The notes under the pieces were generated by a model. It made no database searches. It saw nothing but the letters and a program-made list of their open reading frames with translations, and was not told the DNA's origin. A stretch of 64,000 nt of DNA from Streptococcus sp. SN-1 (GTDB lineage Bacteria; Bacillota; Bacilli; Lactobacillales; Streptococcaceae), in assembly GCF_041154385.1 (NCBI RefSeq), contig NZ_AP028929.1:62001-126000 (forward strand), written 5' to 3'. The translations under genes and the position numbers were made by a program. This document shows positions 27,316 to 37,586 of this stretch, one piece after another (the first letter of the stretch is position 1; each line of letters begins with the position of its first letter).

Positions 27316-29412
27316 TCAGGAAGTGGACGGCTGACTTGGTAACCAGCTGAGGGTGAAGGTTAGCTGATCAGCTTTTAGGAGGTCTTGGTGTTGAATAGTT
27401 GATACTAGAGTTGTGTTCAGTCGGCATTCTTTGACAAAGTTAAAATGGTTGTGGTTTTGCTCAGTATGAATATCTAGCCATTTATCTTCTTTAGCGAGAT
27501 AGATTCGGAGGTGGTCAAAGAGAGGGATTCCGAGATCATAGCTTGGTTTTCCTGGACAGGTCGGATAAAAACCGAGAGCTGACCAGATGTACCAGGCTGA
27601 GAGACTGCCATTGTCCTCATCGCCAGGATAGGCTTGCCAGCTTGGGTGAAAGGCTTTCTGACGGAGAGTCTTGATGAGAAGGGCAGTATAGTCAGGGTAG
27701 TTGCTGTAGCGGAAGAGATAAGGAATGTGGAAGCTCGGCTGGTTAGAAATGGCGAGTTGTCCAAAAGGAGCAGTAGCCATTTCGCTCATTTCGTGAATTT
27801 CGTAACCATAGCCTGTTGTCTCAAAGAGGGGAGCATCTTGACAGGTTTTCAAAAGATAGTTGCTGAAGGCTTCTTTTCCACCCATAAGTTGGATTAAATC
27901 TGGGATGTCGTGGAGGACACCTAAAGTTGCTTGGATGGCTGAACATTCGGCATAATCACGTCCCCAACTATAAGGAGAGAAGTCAGGACGGAAGTTTCCT
28001 TGATTGTCTCGCGCTCGCATGTAACCTGTCTCAGCATCAAATAGATGGCGGTAATTTTGTGACGCAGTTCTATAAGTTTCCGCGATGTCATTCTGACCAA
28101 GTTTTTCGGCACAGCTGGCGATACAAAAGTCGCTATAGGCATAGTCAAGAGTGTGACTGACACTTTCGTGGTGGTCGGTAGAGAGATAACCTAATTCTTG
28201 GTATTGGGCTAGTCCGTGGCGACCATTGATGCCGAGAGGGTCGGATTTGGTGGCTGTTTCAAGCATAGCCTGGAGGAGTTCTTCTTCCAAGTCGGGAGCC
28301 ATGTCCTTGCAGGCGCTATCTGCGATAATACCGTCTAAAAGTGTACCTGGCATCATACCCCGTTCATCTGGAGCCAGCCATTTTGGAAGGAAGCCAGTAT
28401 CGCGGTAGCTATTGAGAAAACCTTCTAAAAAGCGGTGATAGTGTTCTGGTATGATAAGGGCAAAGAGGGGGAAGATGGTGCGGAAGGTATCCCAGAAACC
28501 ATTGTTGCTAAAGAGTATACCAGGCTTGACAGTACCAGTAGCCAGATCCATGTGGATGGCTTGCCCTGATTCATCAATCTCATAAAAAGTCTGTGGGAAG
28601 AGGAAGAGTCTGTAAAGGCAGTGATCAAAGAAGGTTCGGTCAGCCTCTCCTGTCTCGATAACATCAAAACGATGGAGGAGATTTTCCCAGTCCGATTTGG
28701 CATTTGTTTTACAGCTATCAAAATCTTCTTGAGGTAGATTGACTAGAGCTTGAGAAGGGGAGATGAAAGAAGTCGCTAGTTGAATCTCGGCATGACTATC
28801 TTCCAAGTCAATTCGCCAGTCTCCGTCTTCTTGGCTGATAGCAAGAATATCCGTATTCATTTGCAGGGATGTGAACATCGTTAGTGGATTTTTGTTGGTC
28901 TCAGTTTTACCTTCTTGTCGCAGGGCAAGAGTTCGCTTATCTACTTGCTCCACGGTCAGTTCATCTGCTGCGTGAAGATAGAGGGAGAGTGCTTTGCCTT
29001 GCTTTTGCTCCAAACGAATAGAAGCACCGTAGTAAGTCGGTGTGAGCTGGGTTTCAATCTGATAGCGCAGGGAGAAAATCTTCAGATAATGAGGTTGGAA
29101 AGAGGCTTTTTCGATATCATAAGAAGACTGGCGGTGAAAGAGGCTGTCTCCACCTAGCTGGCCTGTGGCAGGTGTCAGAAGGAGCCAAGAGTAGTCGCCA
29201 ATCCAAGGACTGGGCTGATGGGTCAATCGAATTCCCTGAAAGATGGGCAGATGCGGATCGAAAAACCAAGCTCCCTCCTGGTCACTGGTCTGGGGCACAA
29301 AGTAATTCATCCCAAAAGGAACGCCTGTGTATGGCAGGGTATTTCCCCGAGAAAAGGCATGCTTGCTGGAAGTTCCAAAGCGGGTATCGATGGTTTCAAG
29401 TAGTGGTTTCAT
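27316..29412 (-). CDS. GH92 alpha-mannosidase (exo-alpha-1,2-mannosidase type)
   Basis: A 698-residue GH92 protein matching in length and position the pneumococcal enzyme SP_2145, an exo-alpha-1,2-mannosidase. It begins IDTRFGTSSKHAFSRGNTLP and contains FSNNGFWDTFRTIFPL, GTLLDGIIADSACKDM, a HEMSEMATAPFGQLAISNQP segment carrying the family's catalytic Glu region, and YPGDEDNGSLSAWYIWSALG. GH92 enzymes are inverting and calcium-dependent and trim terminal alpha-mannose from high-mannose N-glycans. There is no signal peptide, so it acts in the cytoplasm on imported glycans. AAGGAAAG lies before the ATG. It is transcribed divergently from the GH125 operon, and 29413-29582 holds both promoters. 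Confidence 0.93.
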   Translation of the reverse strand: MKPLLETIDTRFGTSSKHAFSRGNTLPYTGVPFGMNYFVPQTSDQEGAWFFDPHLPIFQGIRLTHQPSPWIGDYSWLLLTPATGQLGGDSLFHRQSSYDIEKASFQPHYLKIFSLRYQIETQLTPTYYGASIRLEQKQGKALSLYLHAADELTVEQVDKRTLALRQEGKTETNKNPLTMFTSLQMNTDILAISQEDGDWRIDLEDSHAEIQLATSFISPSQALVNLPQEDFDSCKTNAKSDWENLLHRFDVIETGEADRTFFDHCLYRLFLFPQTFYEIDESGQAIHMDLATGTVKPGILFSNNGFWDTFRTIFPLFALIIPEHYHRFLEGFLNSYRDTGFLPKWLAPDERGMMPGTLLDGIIADSACKDMAPDLEEELLQAMLETATKSDPLGINGRHGLAQYQELGYLSTDHHESVSHTLDYAYSDFCIASCAEKLGQNDIAETYRTASQNYRHLFDAETGYMRARDNQGNFRPDFSPYSWGRDYAECSAIQATLGVLHDIPDLIQLMGGKEAFSNYLLKTCQDAPLFETTGYGYEIHEMSEMATAPFGQLAISNQPSFHIPYLFRYSNYPDYTALLIKTLRQKAFHPSWQAYPGDEDNGSLSAWYIWSALGFYPTCPGKPSYDLGIPLFDHLRIYLAKEDKWLDIHTEQNHNHFNFVKECRLNTTLVSTIQHQDLLKADQLTFTLSWLPSQPSTS

Positions 29413-29438
29413 AGTCTTTCCTTTAGCTGTTTTTCTAC

Positions 29439-29447
29439 ATTATATCA
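29439..29447 (-). promoter_or_regulatory. Extended -10 element of the GH92 gene
   Basis: TGA-TATAAT on the minus strand, 26 bases before the start, with only a weak -35 (TTCTAA). On the plus strand TATACT at 29542-29547 is the likely -10 for GH125. I saw no cre in this divergent region. Confidence 0.5.
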
Positions 29448-29582
29448 GAAAAAGAGGGCCTTTAGAAAAGGAGTTTCAAAGATAACTATTTTGTAGAAAA
29501 ATGACTATCATTTGTGTATGTATTTTCTGTCTCAAAAGCTATATACTGAAAATGAAACTTGTTTGAAAGAGGATACTGCACG

Positions 29583-30863
29583 ATGATTTATTCAAAAGAA
29601 ATTGTTAGAGAATGGCTAGATGAAGTGGCAGAGCAGGCTAAGGACCATCCAGAGTGGGTGGATGTTTTCGAGCGTTGCTACACCGACACCTTGGACAATA
29701 CGGTTGAAATCCTAGAAGATGGTTCGACCTTTGTCTTGACCGGGGATATTCCTGCTATGTGGCTTCGGGATTCGACAGCCCAACTCAGACCCTACCTGCA
29801 TGTTGCTAAAAGAGATGCCCTCCTGCGTCAGACCATTGCAGGTTTGGTTAAACGTCAGATGACCTTGATACTCAAGGATCCTTATGCCAATTCCTTTAAC
29901 ATCGAGGAAAACTGGAAGGGGCATCACGAGACCGACCACACAGACCTTAATGGCTGGATTTGGGAACGCAAGTACGAGGTGGACTCGCTTTGCTATCCTT
30001 TGCAGTTGGCTTATCTCCTTTGGAAAGAGACTGGCGAGACTAGTCAGTTTGATGAGACTTTTGTCGCAGCGACCAAGGAAATTCTTCATCTGTGGACGGT
30101 GGAACAAGACCACAATAATTCACCTTATCGTTTTGTTCGTGATACCGATCGTAAGGAAGACACCTTGGTAAATGATGGATTTGGCCCTGATTTTGCAGTG
30201 ACAGGCATGACCTGGTCAGCTTTTCGTCCGAGTGATGACTGTTGCCAGTATAGCTACTTGATACCGTCAAATATGTTTGCTGTAGTAGTCTTGGGTTATG
30301 TGCAAGAGATCTTCGCAGCATTAAACCTAGCTGATAGCCAGAGTGTTATCACAGACGCTAAGCGTCTTCAGGATGAAATCCAAGAAGGAATCGAAAACTA
30401 CGCCTACACCACCAACAGTAAGGGCGAAAAGATTTACGCCTTTGAAGTGGATGGTCTAGGAAATGCTAGCATCATGGATGATCCAAATGTACCAAGTTTG
30501 TTGGCTGTGCCTTATCTGGGCTACTGTTCGGTCGATGATGAAGTTTATCAAGCAACTCGTCGTACCATTCTGAGCCCTGAAAATCCCTACTTCTACCAAG
30601 GAGAATACGCTAGTGGTCTCGGAAGTTCTCATACCTTCTATCGCTATATCTGGCCAATCGCCCTTTCTATCCAAGGTTTGACAACAAGAGATAAGGCAGA
30701 GAAAAAATTCTTGCTGGATCAGCTGGTTGCTTGTGATGGGGGAACAGGTGTCATGCACGAAAGCTTTCACGTAGATGACCCAACTCTCTACTCTCGTGAA
30801 TGGTTCTCTTGGGCTAATATGATGTTCTGTGAGTTGGTCTTGGATTACTTGGATATCCGCTAA
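29583..30863 (+). CDS. GH125 exo-alpha-1,6-mannosidase
   Basis: A 426-residue GH125 enzyme, orthologous by reading to pneumococcal SP_2144. That enzyme removes alpha-1,6-linked mannose from the N-glycan core after GH92 and GH38 have trimmed the branches. Family motifs are TGDIPAMWLRDSTAQ, NIEENWKGHHETDH, TWSAFRPSDDCCQY and GGTGVMHESFHVDD, with conserved acidic residues in the first and last. It has no export signal. The ATG at 29583 follows AGAGGA at a suitable distance; an in-frame upstream start at 29559 has no ribosome site. The next gene is 98 bases downstream with its own cre. Confidence 0.93.
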   Translation: MIYSKEIVREWLDEVAEQAKDHPEWVDVFERCYTDTLDNTVEILEDGSTFVLTGDIPAMWLRDSTAQLRPYLHVAKRDALLRQTIAGLVKRQMTLILKDPYANSFNIEENWKGHHETDHTDLNGWIWERKYEVDSLCYPLQLAYLLWKETGETSQFDETFVAATKEILHLWTVEQDHNNSPYRFVRDTDRKEDTLVNDGFGPDFAVTGMTWSAFRPSDDCCQYSYLIPSNMFAVVVLGYVQEIFAALNLADSQSVITDAKRLQDEIQEGIENYAYTTNSKGEKIYAFEVDGLGNASIMDDPNVPSLLAVPYLGYCSVDDEVYQATRRTILSPENPYFYQGEYASGLGSSHTFYRYIWPIALSIQGLTTRDKAEKKFLLDQLVACDGGTGVMHESFHVDDPTLYSREWFSWANMMFCELVLDYLDIR

Positions 30864-30912
30864 GGAACACGCTTTAGCGCAACTGATTCTTGGAAAGAAT
30901 CACAAATTTACA

Positions 30913-30927
30913 TTTAAAACGTTAACA
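30913..30927 (+). promoter_or_regulatory. cre site before the GH38 gene
   Basis: TTTAAAACGTTAACA matches WTGWAARCGYTWWCW at 14 of 15 positions (T for G at the third). It lies in the 98-base gap between GH125 and GH38, 35 bases before the GH38 start, where CcpA could block an internal promoter or read-through. Confidence 0.7.
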
Positions 30928-30961
30928 ATAAAAATTTAAATTTAGAATGAGGTTTTACTTC

Positions 30962-33607
30962 ATGGAAAATGTTGTCGTACATATTATCTCACATAGTCAC
31001 TGGGACCGTGAGTGGTACTTGCCTTTTGAAAGCCACCGTATGCAGTTGGTGGAATTATTTGACAATCTCTTTGATCTCTTTGAAAATGACCCTGAGTTCA
31101 AGAGTTTCCACTTGGATGGACAAACTATTGTCCTTGACGACTACTTGCAAATTCGCCCTGAAAATCGCGACAAAGTCCAACGATACATCGACCAAGGCAA
31201 ACTTAAAATTGGTCCCTTTTACATCTTGCAGGATGATTACTTGATTTCAAGTGAAGCCAACGTCCGCAATACCTTGATTGGTCAAGCAGAATGTGCAAAA
31301 TGGGGCAAATCAACCCAGATTGGTTACTTCCCAGATACCTTTGGAAATATGGGGCAAGCGCCTCAAATCCTTCAAAAATCAGGCATTCACGTGGCCGCTT
31401 TTGGTCGTGGTGTGAAGCCGATTGGATTTGATAACCAAGTCCTCGAAGATGAGCAGTTTACTTCTCAGTTTTCAGAAATGTACTGGCAGGGTGCGGACGG
31501 AAGTCGTGTCCTCGGGATTCTCTTTGCCAACTGGTACAGTAATGGGAATGAAATCCCAGTTGATAAAGAAGAGGCCTTGACCTTCTGGAAACAAAAATTG
31601 TCAGATGTGCGTGCCTATGCTTCGACCAACCAATGGTTGATGATGAACGGCTGTGACCACCAGCCTGTCCAGAAAAATTTGAGTGAAGCCATTCGTGTGG
31701 CAAATGAACTCTTCCCAGATGTAACCTTTGTTCATAGTTCTTTTGATGAATATGTCCAAGCCGTGGAAAGTGCCCTACCAGAGCAATTATCAACGGTTAC
31801 AGGTGAGTTGACCAGTCAGGAAACTGATGGTTGGTACACACTTGCCAACACTTCTTCATCTCGTATTTATCTCAAACAAGCCTTTCAAGAAAATAGCAAT
31901 CTGCTAGAACAAGTGGTGGAACCCTTGACCATTATCACTGGTGGACACAACCACAAGGACCAGTTGACCTATGCTTGGAAAACACTTTTGCAGAATGCGC
32001 CGCATGATAGTATCTGTGGCTGTAGCGTGGACGAAGTTCACCGCGAGATGGAAACGCGTTTTGCCAAGGTCAATCAGGTCGGAAACTTTGTTAAGAGCAA
32101 TCTTCTTAACGAGTGGAAGGGTAAAATCGCTACAGCTAAGGCTCAAAGTGATTATCTCTTTACTGTCATTAACACAGGCTTGCATGATAAGGTTGATACG
32201 GTCAGCACAGTGATTGATGTGGCGACTTGTGATTTCAAGGAATTGCACCCAACAGAAGGCTATAAGAAGATGGCTGCCTTAACCTTGCCAAGCTACCGTG
32301 TGGAAGACTTGGATGGTCGTCCTGTAGAGGCTAAAATCGAAGACCTTGGGGCTAATTTTGAGTATGATTTACCAAAAGACAAGTTCCGCCAAGCTCGTAT
32401 TGCCCGTCAAGTGCGCGTGACCATCCCCGTTCACCTAGCACCGCTTTCTTGGACAACCTTCCAATTGCTGGAAGGAGAACAAGAACACCGTGATGGCATC
32501 TACCAAAACGGAGCGATTGATACGCCATTTGTAACGGTGAGTGTGGATGACAACATCACAGTCTATGACAAGACAACTCACGAAGCCTATGAAGATTTTA
32601 TCCGCTTCGAAGACCGTGGTGACATCGGAAACGAGTACATTTATTTCCAACCAAAAGGAACAGAGCCCATCTATGCAGAGCTTAAGGGTTATGAGATCTT
32701 GGAAAACACAGCTCGCTACGCTAAGATTTTGCTCAAACATGAATTGACCATGCCTGTCAGTGCCGATGAAAAGCTAGAAGAAGAGCAAAAAGGCATCATC
32801 GAGTTTATGAAGCGTGAAGCTGGACGGTCAGAAGAATTGACAAGCATTCCTCTTGAAACTGAGTTGACTGTCTTTGTTGACAATCCACAAATCCGTTGCA
32901 AGACTCGATTTACCAACACTGCCAAAGACCACCGTATCCGTCTCTTGGTCAAGACTCATAACACGCGTCCAAGCAATGATTCTGAAAGCATCTATGAAGT
33001 GGTGACACGACCAAACAAACCAGCAGCTTCATGGGAAAATCCTGAAAATCCTCAACACCAACAAGCCTTTGTTAGTCTGTATGACGATGAAAAAGGTGTG
33101 ACTGTATCTAACAAGGGATTGAATGAATACGAAATTCTAGGAGATGACACCATTGCCGTGACTATTTTGCGTGCATCAGGTGAGTTGGGTGACTGGGGCT
33201 ACTTCCCAACACCAGAGGCTCAGTGCTTGCGTGAGTTTGAAGTCGAATTTGCGATTGAATGCCACCAAGCCCAAGAACGTTTTTCAGCTTTTCGTCGCGC
33301 GAAAGCCTTGCAGACACAATTTACCAGCCTTCAGCTTGCTAGACAGGAAGGAAGCGTGGCTGCGACTGGTAGCCTCTTGAGCCATTCTGTTCTCAGCATA
33401 CCGCAAATCTGTCCAACAGCTTTTAAGGTAGCCGAAAATGAAGAAGGCTATGTTCTTCGCTACTACAATATGTGTAGTGAAAATGTACGTGTACCGGAAA
33501 GTCAACATCTCTTCCTTGACCTACTTGAACGACCATACCCAGTTCATAGAGGCCTCATTGCACCGCAAGAGATTCGTACAGAATTGATCAAAAAAGAAGA
33601 AATTTAA
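30962..33607 (+). CDS. GH38 alpha-mannosidase
   Basis: An 881-residue GH38 enzyme like pneumococcal SP_2143. The N-terminal IISHSHWDREWYLPFE holds the zinc-binding His and Asp of this retaining, zinc-dependent family, and GYFPDTFGNMGQAPQIL contains the catalytic Asp. A middle helical bundle (APHDSICGCSVDEVHREMETR) and C-terminal beta domains follow. It should remove alpha-1,3 and other alpha-linked mannoses from imported N-glycans in the cytoplasm. I start at 30962 (MENVVVH) because GAGG lies 9 bases before it; an upstream ATG at 30947 would add five residues. It is followed by a hairpin that overlaps the start of the ROK gene. Confidence 0.93.
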   Translation: MENVVVHIISHSHWDREWYLPFESHRMQLVELFDNLFDLFENDPEFKSFHLDGQTIVLDDYLQIRPENRDKVQRYIDQGKLKIGPFYILQDDYLISSEANVRNTLIGQAECAKWGKSTQIGYFPDTFGNMGQAPQILQKSGIHVAAFGRGVKPIGFDNQVLEDEQFTSQFSEMYWQGADGSRVLGILFANWYSNGNEIPVDKEEALTFWKQKLSDVRAYASTNQWLMMNGCDHQPVQKNLSEAIRVANELFPDVTFVHSSFDEYVQAVESALPEQLSTVTGELTSQETDGWYTLANTSSSRIYLKQAFQENSNLLEQVVEPLTIITGGHNHKDQLTYAWKTLLQNAPHDSICGCSVDEVHREMETRFAKVNQVGNFVKSNLLNEWKGKIATAKAQSDYLFTVINTGLHDKVDTVSTVIDVATCDFKELHPTEGYKKMAALTLPSYRVEDLDGRPVEAKIEDLGANFEYDLPKDKFRQARIARQVRVTIPVHLAPLSWTTFQLLEGEQEHRDGIYQNGAIDTPFVTVSVDDNITVYDKTTHEAYEDFIRFEDRGDIGNEYIYFQPKGTEPIYAELKGYEILENTARYAKILLKHELTMPVSADEKLEEEQKGIIEFMKREAGRSEELTSIPLETELTVFVDNPQIRCKTRFTNTAKDHRIRLLVKTHNTRPSNDSESIYEVVTRPNKPAASWENPENPQHQQAFVSLYDDEKGVTVSNKGLNEYEILGDDTIAVTILRASGELGDWGYFPTPEAQCLREFEVEFAIECHQAQERFSAFRRAKALQTQFTSLQLARQEGSVAATGSLLSHSVLSIPQICPTAFKVAENEEGYVLRYYNMCSENVRVPESQHLFLDLLERPYPVHRGLIAPQEIRTELIKKEEI

Positions 33608-33631
33608 TTTCAAAAAGTAAACATAAAAAGA

Positions 33632-33681
33632 AAGGAGGGGCGAAAAAGTAAGAACTAACTGCTGATTCGCCCCTTTTTATG
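33632..33681 (+). promoter_or_regulatory. Hairpin covering the ribosome site and ending at the ROK start codon
   Basis: GGGGCGAA (33637-33644) pairs with TTCGCCCC (33666-33673). The stem can extend through the Shine-Dalgarno AAAGGAGG (33631-33638) onto the five T at 33674-33678, and the ATG follows at 33679. It looks like an intrinsic terminator placed on the next gene's leader, or a translational control stem. Confidence 0.6.
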
Positions 33682-34560
33682 GTAAAAACAATGACCATTG
33701 CAACGATTGATATCGGAGGGACTGGGATTAAGTTTGCTAGTCTGACTCCTGATGGGAAAATACTGAATAAGACAAGCATTCCAACGCCAGAAAGTTTGGA
33801 GGATTTACTAGCTTGGCTAGACCAGTGCTTGTTAGAGCAGAATTACAGCGGGATTGCTATGAGCGTTCCAGGAGCGGTCAATCAAGAAACAGGTGTGATT
33901 GATGGCTTCAGTGCCGTTCCTTATATCCACGGCTTTTCTTGGTATGAAGCCCTTGCCCATCATCAGCTACCTGTCCATCTTGAAAATGATGCCAACTGCG
34001 TTGGGCTCAGTGAATTGCTTGCTCATCCAGAGCTTGAAAATGCAGCCTGTGTCGTGATTGGGACTGGAATTGGCGGAGCCATGATTATCAATGGAAGGCT
34101 TCATCGAGGTCGCCACGGCCTAGGTGGAGAATTTGGCTACATGACAACCCTTGCCCCTGCTGAAAAACTCAACAACTGGTCGCAACTAGCGTCAACTGGA
34201 AATATGGTGCGATACGTGATTGAAAAATCTGGTCAGACTGACTGGGACGGTCGCAAGATTTACCAAGAGGCTGCAGCAGGCAATGCCCTTTGTCAAGAAG
34301 CCATTGAGCGGATGAATCGTAATTTGGCGCAAGGTTTGCTTAATATCCAGTATCTCATCGATCCAGATGTCATCAGTCTGGGAGGCTCTATCAGTCAAAA
34401 TCCAGATTTTATTCAAGGTGTCAAGAAGGCTGTAGATGACTTTGTTGACACCTACGAAGAATATACGGTCGCACCCGTTATCCAAGCCTGCACCTATCAT
34501 GCAGATGCTAATCTCTACGGTGCCCTTGTCAACTGGTTACAGGAGGAAAATCAATGGTAA
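33679..34560 (+). CDS. ROK-family sugar kinase
   Basis: A 293-residue ROK kinase. [13 protein letters not shown] is the ATP phosphate loop, [12 protein letters not shown] supplies the catalytic Asp, and [20 protein letters not shown] is typical ROK sequence. The usual zinc cluster (CxCGxxGC) of many ROK proteins is absent. There is no N-terminal helix-turn-helix, so it is a kinase rather than a NagC-type repressor. It probably phosphorylates a sugar freed by the neighbouring enzymes, mannose or an N-acetylhexosamine, but reading alone cannot decide. An internal ATG at 33691 ([10 protein letters not shown]) is an alternative start. The next gene overlaps by 7 bases, indicating coupling. Confidence 0.88.
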   Translation: MVKTMTIATIDIGGTGIKFASLTPDGKILNKTSIPTPESLEDLLAWLDQCLLEQNYSGIAMSVPGAVNQETGVIDGFSAVPYIHGFSWYEALAHHQLPVHLENDANCVGLSELLAHPELENAACVVIGTGIGGAMIINGRLHRGRHGLGGEFGYMTTLAPAEKLNNWSQLASTGNMVRYVIEKSGQTDWDGRKIYQEAAAGNALCQEAIERMNRNLAQGLLNIQYLIDPDVISLGGSISQNPDFIQGVKKAVDDFVDTYEEYTVAPVIQACTYHADANLYGALVNWLQEENQW

Positions 34561-36434
34561 GATTTACAGGAATTAGCAGTAAACAACATCAAGCTATAGA
34601 GTTGCTTCAAAAGCACATTTCTCTACCAGATGTCGAAGTAGCTGTCGCCCAATCTGACCAAGCCTCTATCTCTATCAAGGGTGAGGGTGGACACTATCAA
34701 CTAACCTATCGCAAACCTCACCAACTCTATCGCGCCTTGTCCTTGTTGGTAACAGCTCTAGCAGAAGGTGATAAAGTAGAGATTAAGGAGAAGGCGGCTT
34801 ATGAAGATTTAGCCTACATGGCTGACTGTTCTCGAAATGCGGTGCTGAATGTGGCTTCTGCCAAGCAGATGATTGAGGTCTTAGCTCTCATGGGCTACTC
34901 AACTTTTGAGCTCTACATGGAAGACACTTACCAGATTGAAGGGCAGCCTTACTTTGGCTATTTCCGTGGAGCCTACTCAGCTGAGGAATTGCAGGAAATT
35001 GAAACCTATGCCCAGCAGTTTGACATGATCTTTGTGCCATGTATCCAGACCTTGGCTCACTTGTCAGCTTTCGTCAAATGGGGTGTCAAAGAAGTCCAGG
35101 AGCTCCGTGATGTGGAGGATATCCTTCTTATCGGCGAAGAAAAGGTTTATGACCTGATTGATGGTATGTTTGCTACTCTGTCTAAACTACAAACTCGCAA
35201 GGTCAATATCGGGATGGACGAAGCCCACTTGGTTGGTTTGGGACGCTACTTGATTCTGAACGGTGTTGTGGATCGTAGTCTCCTCATGTGCCAACACTTG
35301 GAGCGCGTGCTGGATATTGCTGACAAATATGGTTTCCACTGCCAGATGTGGAGCGATATGTTCTTTAAACTTATGTCAGCAGATGGCCAGTACGACCGTG
35401 ATGTGGAAATTCCTGAAGAAACTCGTGTCTACCTGGACCGTCTCAAAGATCGTGTGACCTTAGTTTACTGGGACTATTATCAGGATAGCGAGGAAAAATA
35501 CAACCGCAATTTCCGCAATCATCATAAGATTAGCCATGATCTTGCCTTTGCAGGGGGAGCTTGGAAGTGGATTGGTTTCACACCCAACAACCATTTCAGC
35601 CGTCTCATCGCAGTCGAAGCTAATAAAGCCTGCCGTGCCAATGATATCAAAGAAGTCATCGTGACGGGTTGGGGGGACAATGGTGGGGAAACAGCCCAGT
35701 TTTCTATTCTCCCAAGCTTGCAAATCTGGGCTGAACTCAGCTATCGCAATGACCTAGACCATTTGTCTGCTCATTTCCAGACTAATACTGGTCTATCGGT
35801 TGAGGACTTTATGCAGATTGACCTAGCTAATCTCTTGCCAGACCTACCGGGTAATCTCAGCGGGATCAATCCTAACCGCTATGTCTTTTATCAGGATATT
35901 CTCTGTCCGATCCTTGATCGACACATGACACCTGAACAGGACAAACCGCACTTCGCTCAGGCTGCTGAGACGCTTGCTAACATTAAAGAAAAAGCTGGCA
36001 ACTATGCCTACCTCTTTGAAACTCAGGCCCAGTTGAATCAGATTTTAAGTAGCAAAGTCGATGTGGGACGGCGCATTCGTCAGGCTTACCAAGAAGGTGA
36101 TAAAGAAAGCCTGCAAGAAATTGCCAGACAAGAATTACCAGAACTCAGAAGCCAAATTGAAGACTTCCATGCTCTCTTTAGCAACCAATGGCTGAAAGAA
36201 AACAAGGTCTTTGGCTTGGACACAGTTGATATCCGTATGGGCGGACTCTTGCAACGCATCAAGCGAGCAGAAAGCCGCATCGAGGCTTATCTAGCTGGTC
36301 AGATTGACCGCATCGATGAGTTAGAAGTGGAAATCTTACCATTTACAGACTTCTACGCAGACAAGGACTTCGCAGCCACAACAGCCAACCAGTGGCATAC
36401 CATTGCGACAGCTTCAACCATTTATACAACCTAA
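34554..36434 (+). CDS. GH20 beta-N-acetylhexosaminidase (GH20C type)
   Basis: A 626-residue GH20 protein without a signal peptide, matching pneumococcal GH20C (SP_2141) in neighbourhood and size. The substrate-assisted catalytic pair is Asp222-Glu223 in [28 protein letters not shown] near residue 370 lines the active site. It removes terminal beta-linked GlcNAc or GalNAc inside the cell and so acts on complex N-glycan arms after galactose is gone. Its ATG lies 7 bases inside the ROK gene, with AGGAGG at 34541-34546. A terminator 63 bases past the stop ends the enzyme operon before the transporter genes. Confidence 0.92.
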   Translation: MVRFTGISSKQHQAIELLQKHISLPDVEVAVAQSDQASISIKGEGGHYQLTYRKPHQLYRALSLLVTALAEGDKVEIKEKAAYEDLAYMADCSRNAVLNVASAKQMIEVLALMGYSTFELYMEDTYQIEGQPYFGYFRGAYSAEELQEIETYAQQFDMIFVPCIQTLAHLSAFVKWGVKEVQELRDVEDILLIGEEKVYDLIDGMFATLSKLQTRKVNIGMDEAHLVGLGRYLILNGVVDRSLLMCQHLERVLDIADKYGFHCQMWSDMFFKLMSADGQYDRDVEIPEETRVYLDRLKDRVTLVYWDYYQDSEEKYNRNFRNHHKISHDLAFAGGAWKWIGFTPNNHFSRLIAVEANKACRANDIKEVIVTGWGDNGGETAQFSILPSLQIWAELSYRNDLDHLSAHFQTNTGLSVEDFMQIDLANLLPDLPGNLSGINPNRYVFYQDILCPILDRHMTPEQDKPHFAQAAETLANIKEKAGNYAYLFETQAQLNQILSSKVDVGRRIRQAYQEGDKESLQEIARQELPELRSQIEDFHALFSNQWLKENKVFGLDTVDIRMGGLLQRIKRAESRIEAYLAGQIDRIDELEVEILPFTDFYADKDFAATTANQWHTIATASTIYTT

Positions 36435-36496
36435 AAACAAGAACACCTTGCCTTGAGCAGAGTGTTTCTCGTGAAACATCCCTTTCTTAAAAAAGT

Positions 36497-36527
36497 ACTC
36501 CACATAAAATAATTTGTGGAGTTTTTT
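36497..36527 (+). terminator. Terminator of the glycosidase operon
   Basis: ACTCCACA (36497-36504) and TGTGGAGT (36515-36522) form a stem followed by TTTTT. Confidence 0.85.
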
Positions 36528-36564
36528 CTATAATTAGTAGTTTAACCTAACCTTCAAATAGGAG

Positions 36565-36589
36565 TATACTAATAATGTAATCGTTATCA
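36565..36589 (+). promoter_or_regulatory. -10 and cre site of the ngt transporter operon
   Basis: TATACT (36565-36570) is followed 4 bases later by ATGTAATCGTTATCA (36575-36589), a 14 of 15 match to the cre consensus. This would place CcpA on the first transcribed bases as a roadblock. The -35 is weak. Confidence 0.7.
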
Positions 36590-36643
36590 AAAGTCTAAAA
36601 AGGAATTTTTAGATGGATATCAAAATAAAAAGGGGAGGAAATT

Positions 36644-37573
36644 ATGAATAAGTTTTCAAAAACCTTGAGAGACAACTGGATCTTTCTCTTGATGGTTTTG
36701 CCAGGGGCACTCTGGTTGATTCTATTCTTCTACATTCCAGTATTTGGGAACGTGGTTGCCTTTAAAGACTACCACATGACCAGTAATGGATTTATAGATA
36801 GTATCGTGAATAGTAAATGGGTCGGACTCGATAATTTCAGATTCTTGTTTAGTTCAAAAGACGCCTTTATCATCACTCGAAATACTGTCCTCTACAATCT
36901 CGGCTTTATCTTTATCGGTTTGATTGTATCTGTAGGGATTGCTATCATCCTAAGTGAACTCCGTTCTAAGAGAATGGTTAAGATTTTCCAAACTTCTATG
37001 TTGTTCCCTTACTTCTTGTCTTGGGTTATCATCAGTTTCTTTACAGATGCCTTCCTAAACATTGATAAAGGGGTATTCAACCATTTCCTAGAATCTATCG
37101 GAATGAAGGAAGTCAATTTCTACGCTGACTTGGGCATCTGGCCTTATCTCCTACTTTTCCTTGGTATTTGGAAAGGCTTTGGATATAGCAGTGTCATGTA
37201 CTATGCGACAATCATGGGAATTGATCCAACCTACTACGAAGCAGCGACAGTGGACGGGGCTAGCAAATGGCAACGAATTCGCAATGTAACTATTCCGCAG
37301 TTGACACCATTGGTAACTGTATTGACCATCCTTGCAGTCGGAAACATCTTCCGTGCAGACTTTGGTCTCTTCTACCAAATCCCCCACAATGCTGGTCAGC
37401 TTTATAATGTAACCAACGTCTTGGACGTATATGTTTATAACGGTTTGACTCAGACAGCGGATATCGGGATGGCTTCAGCAGCAGGTCTCTACCAATCAGT
37501 TGTCGGCTTGATTCTGGTTATCCTATCAAACTTACTGGCAAGACGAGTTGATCCAAACTCAGCCTTGTTCTAG
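36644..37573 (+). CDS. ngtP1: N-glycan ABC transporter permease NgtP1
   Basis: A 309-residue MalF-type permease with six predicted membrane helices (the first about residues 14-36) and the EAA loop YEAATVDGASKWQRIRNVTI, which contacts the ATPase. Its product pairs with the next gene. By gene order and the unusually large neighbouring binding protein it corresponds to pneumococcal SP_0090, part of the importer for N-glycan fragments described in S. pneumoniae. No ATPase gene is nearby, so a shared MsmK-type ATPase encoded elsewhere is expected. GGGGAGG lies before the ATG. The start of the operon carries a cre. Confidence 0.88.
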   Translation: MNKFSKTLRDNWIFLLMVLPGALWLILFFYIPVFGNVVAFKDYHMTSNGFIDSIVNSKWVGLDNFRFLFSSKDAFIITRNTVLYNLGFIFIGLIVSVGIAIILSELRSKRMVKIFQTSMLFPYFLSWVIISFFTDAFLNIDKGVFNHFLESIGMKEVNFYADLGIWPYLLLFLGIWKGFGYSSVMYYATIMGIDPTYYEAATVDGASKWQRIRNVTIPQLTPLVTVLTILAVGNIFRADFGLFYQIPHNAGQLYNVTNVLDVYVYNGLTQTADIGMASAAGLYQSVVGLILVILSNLLARRVDPNSALF

Positions 37574-37586
37574 AAAGGAGGAGAAT

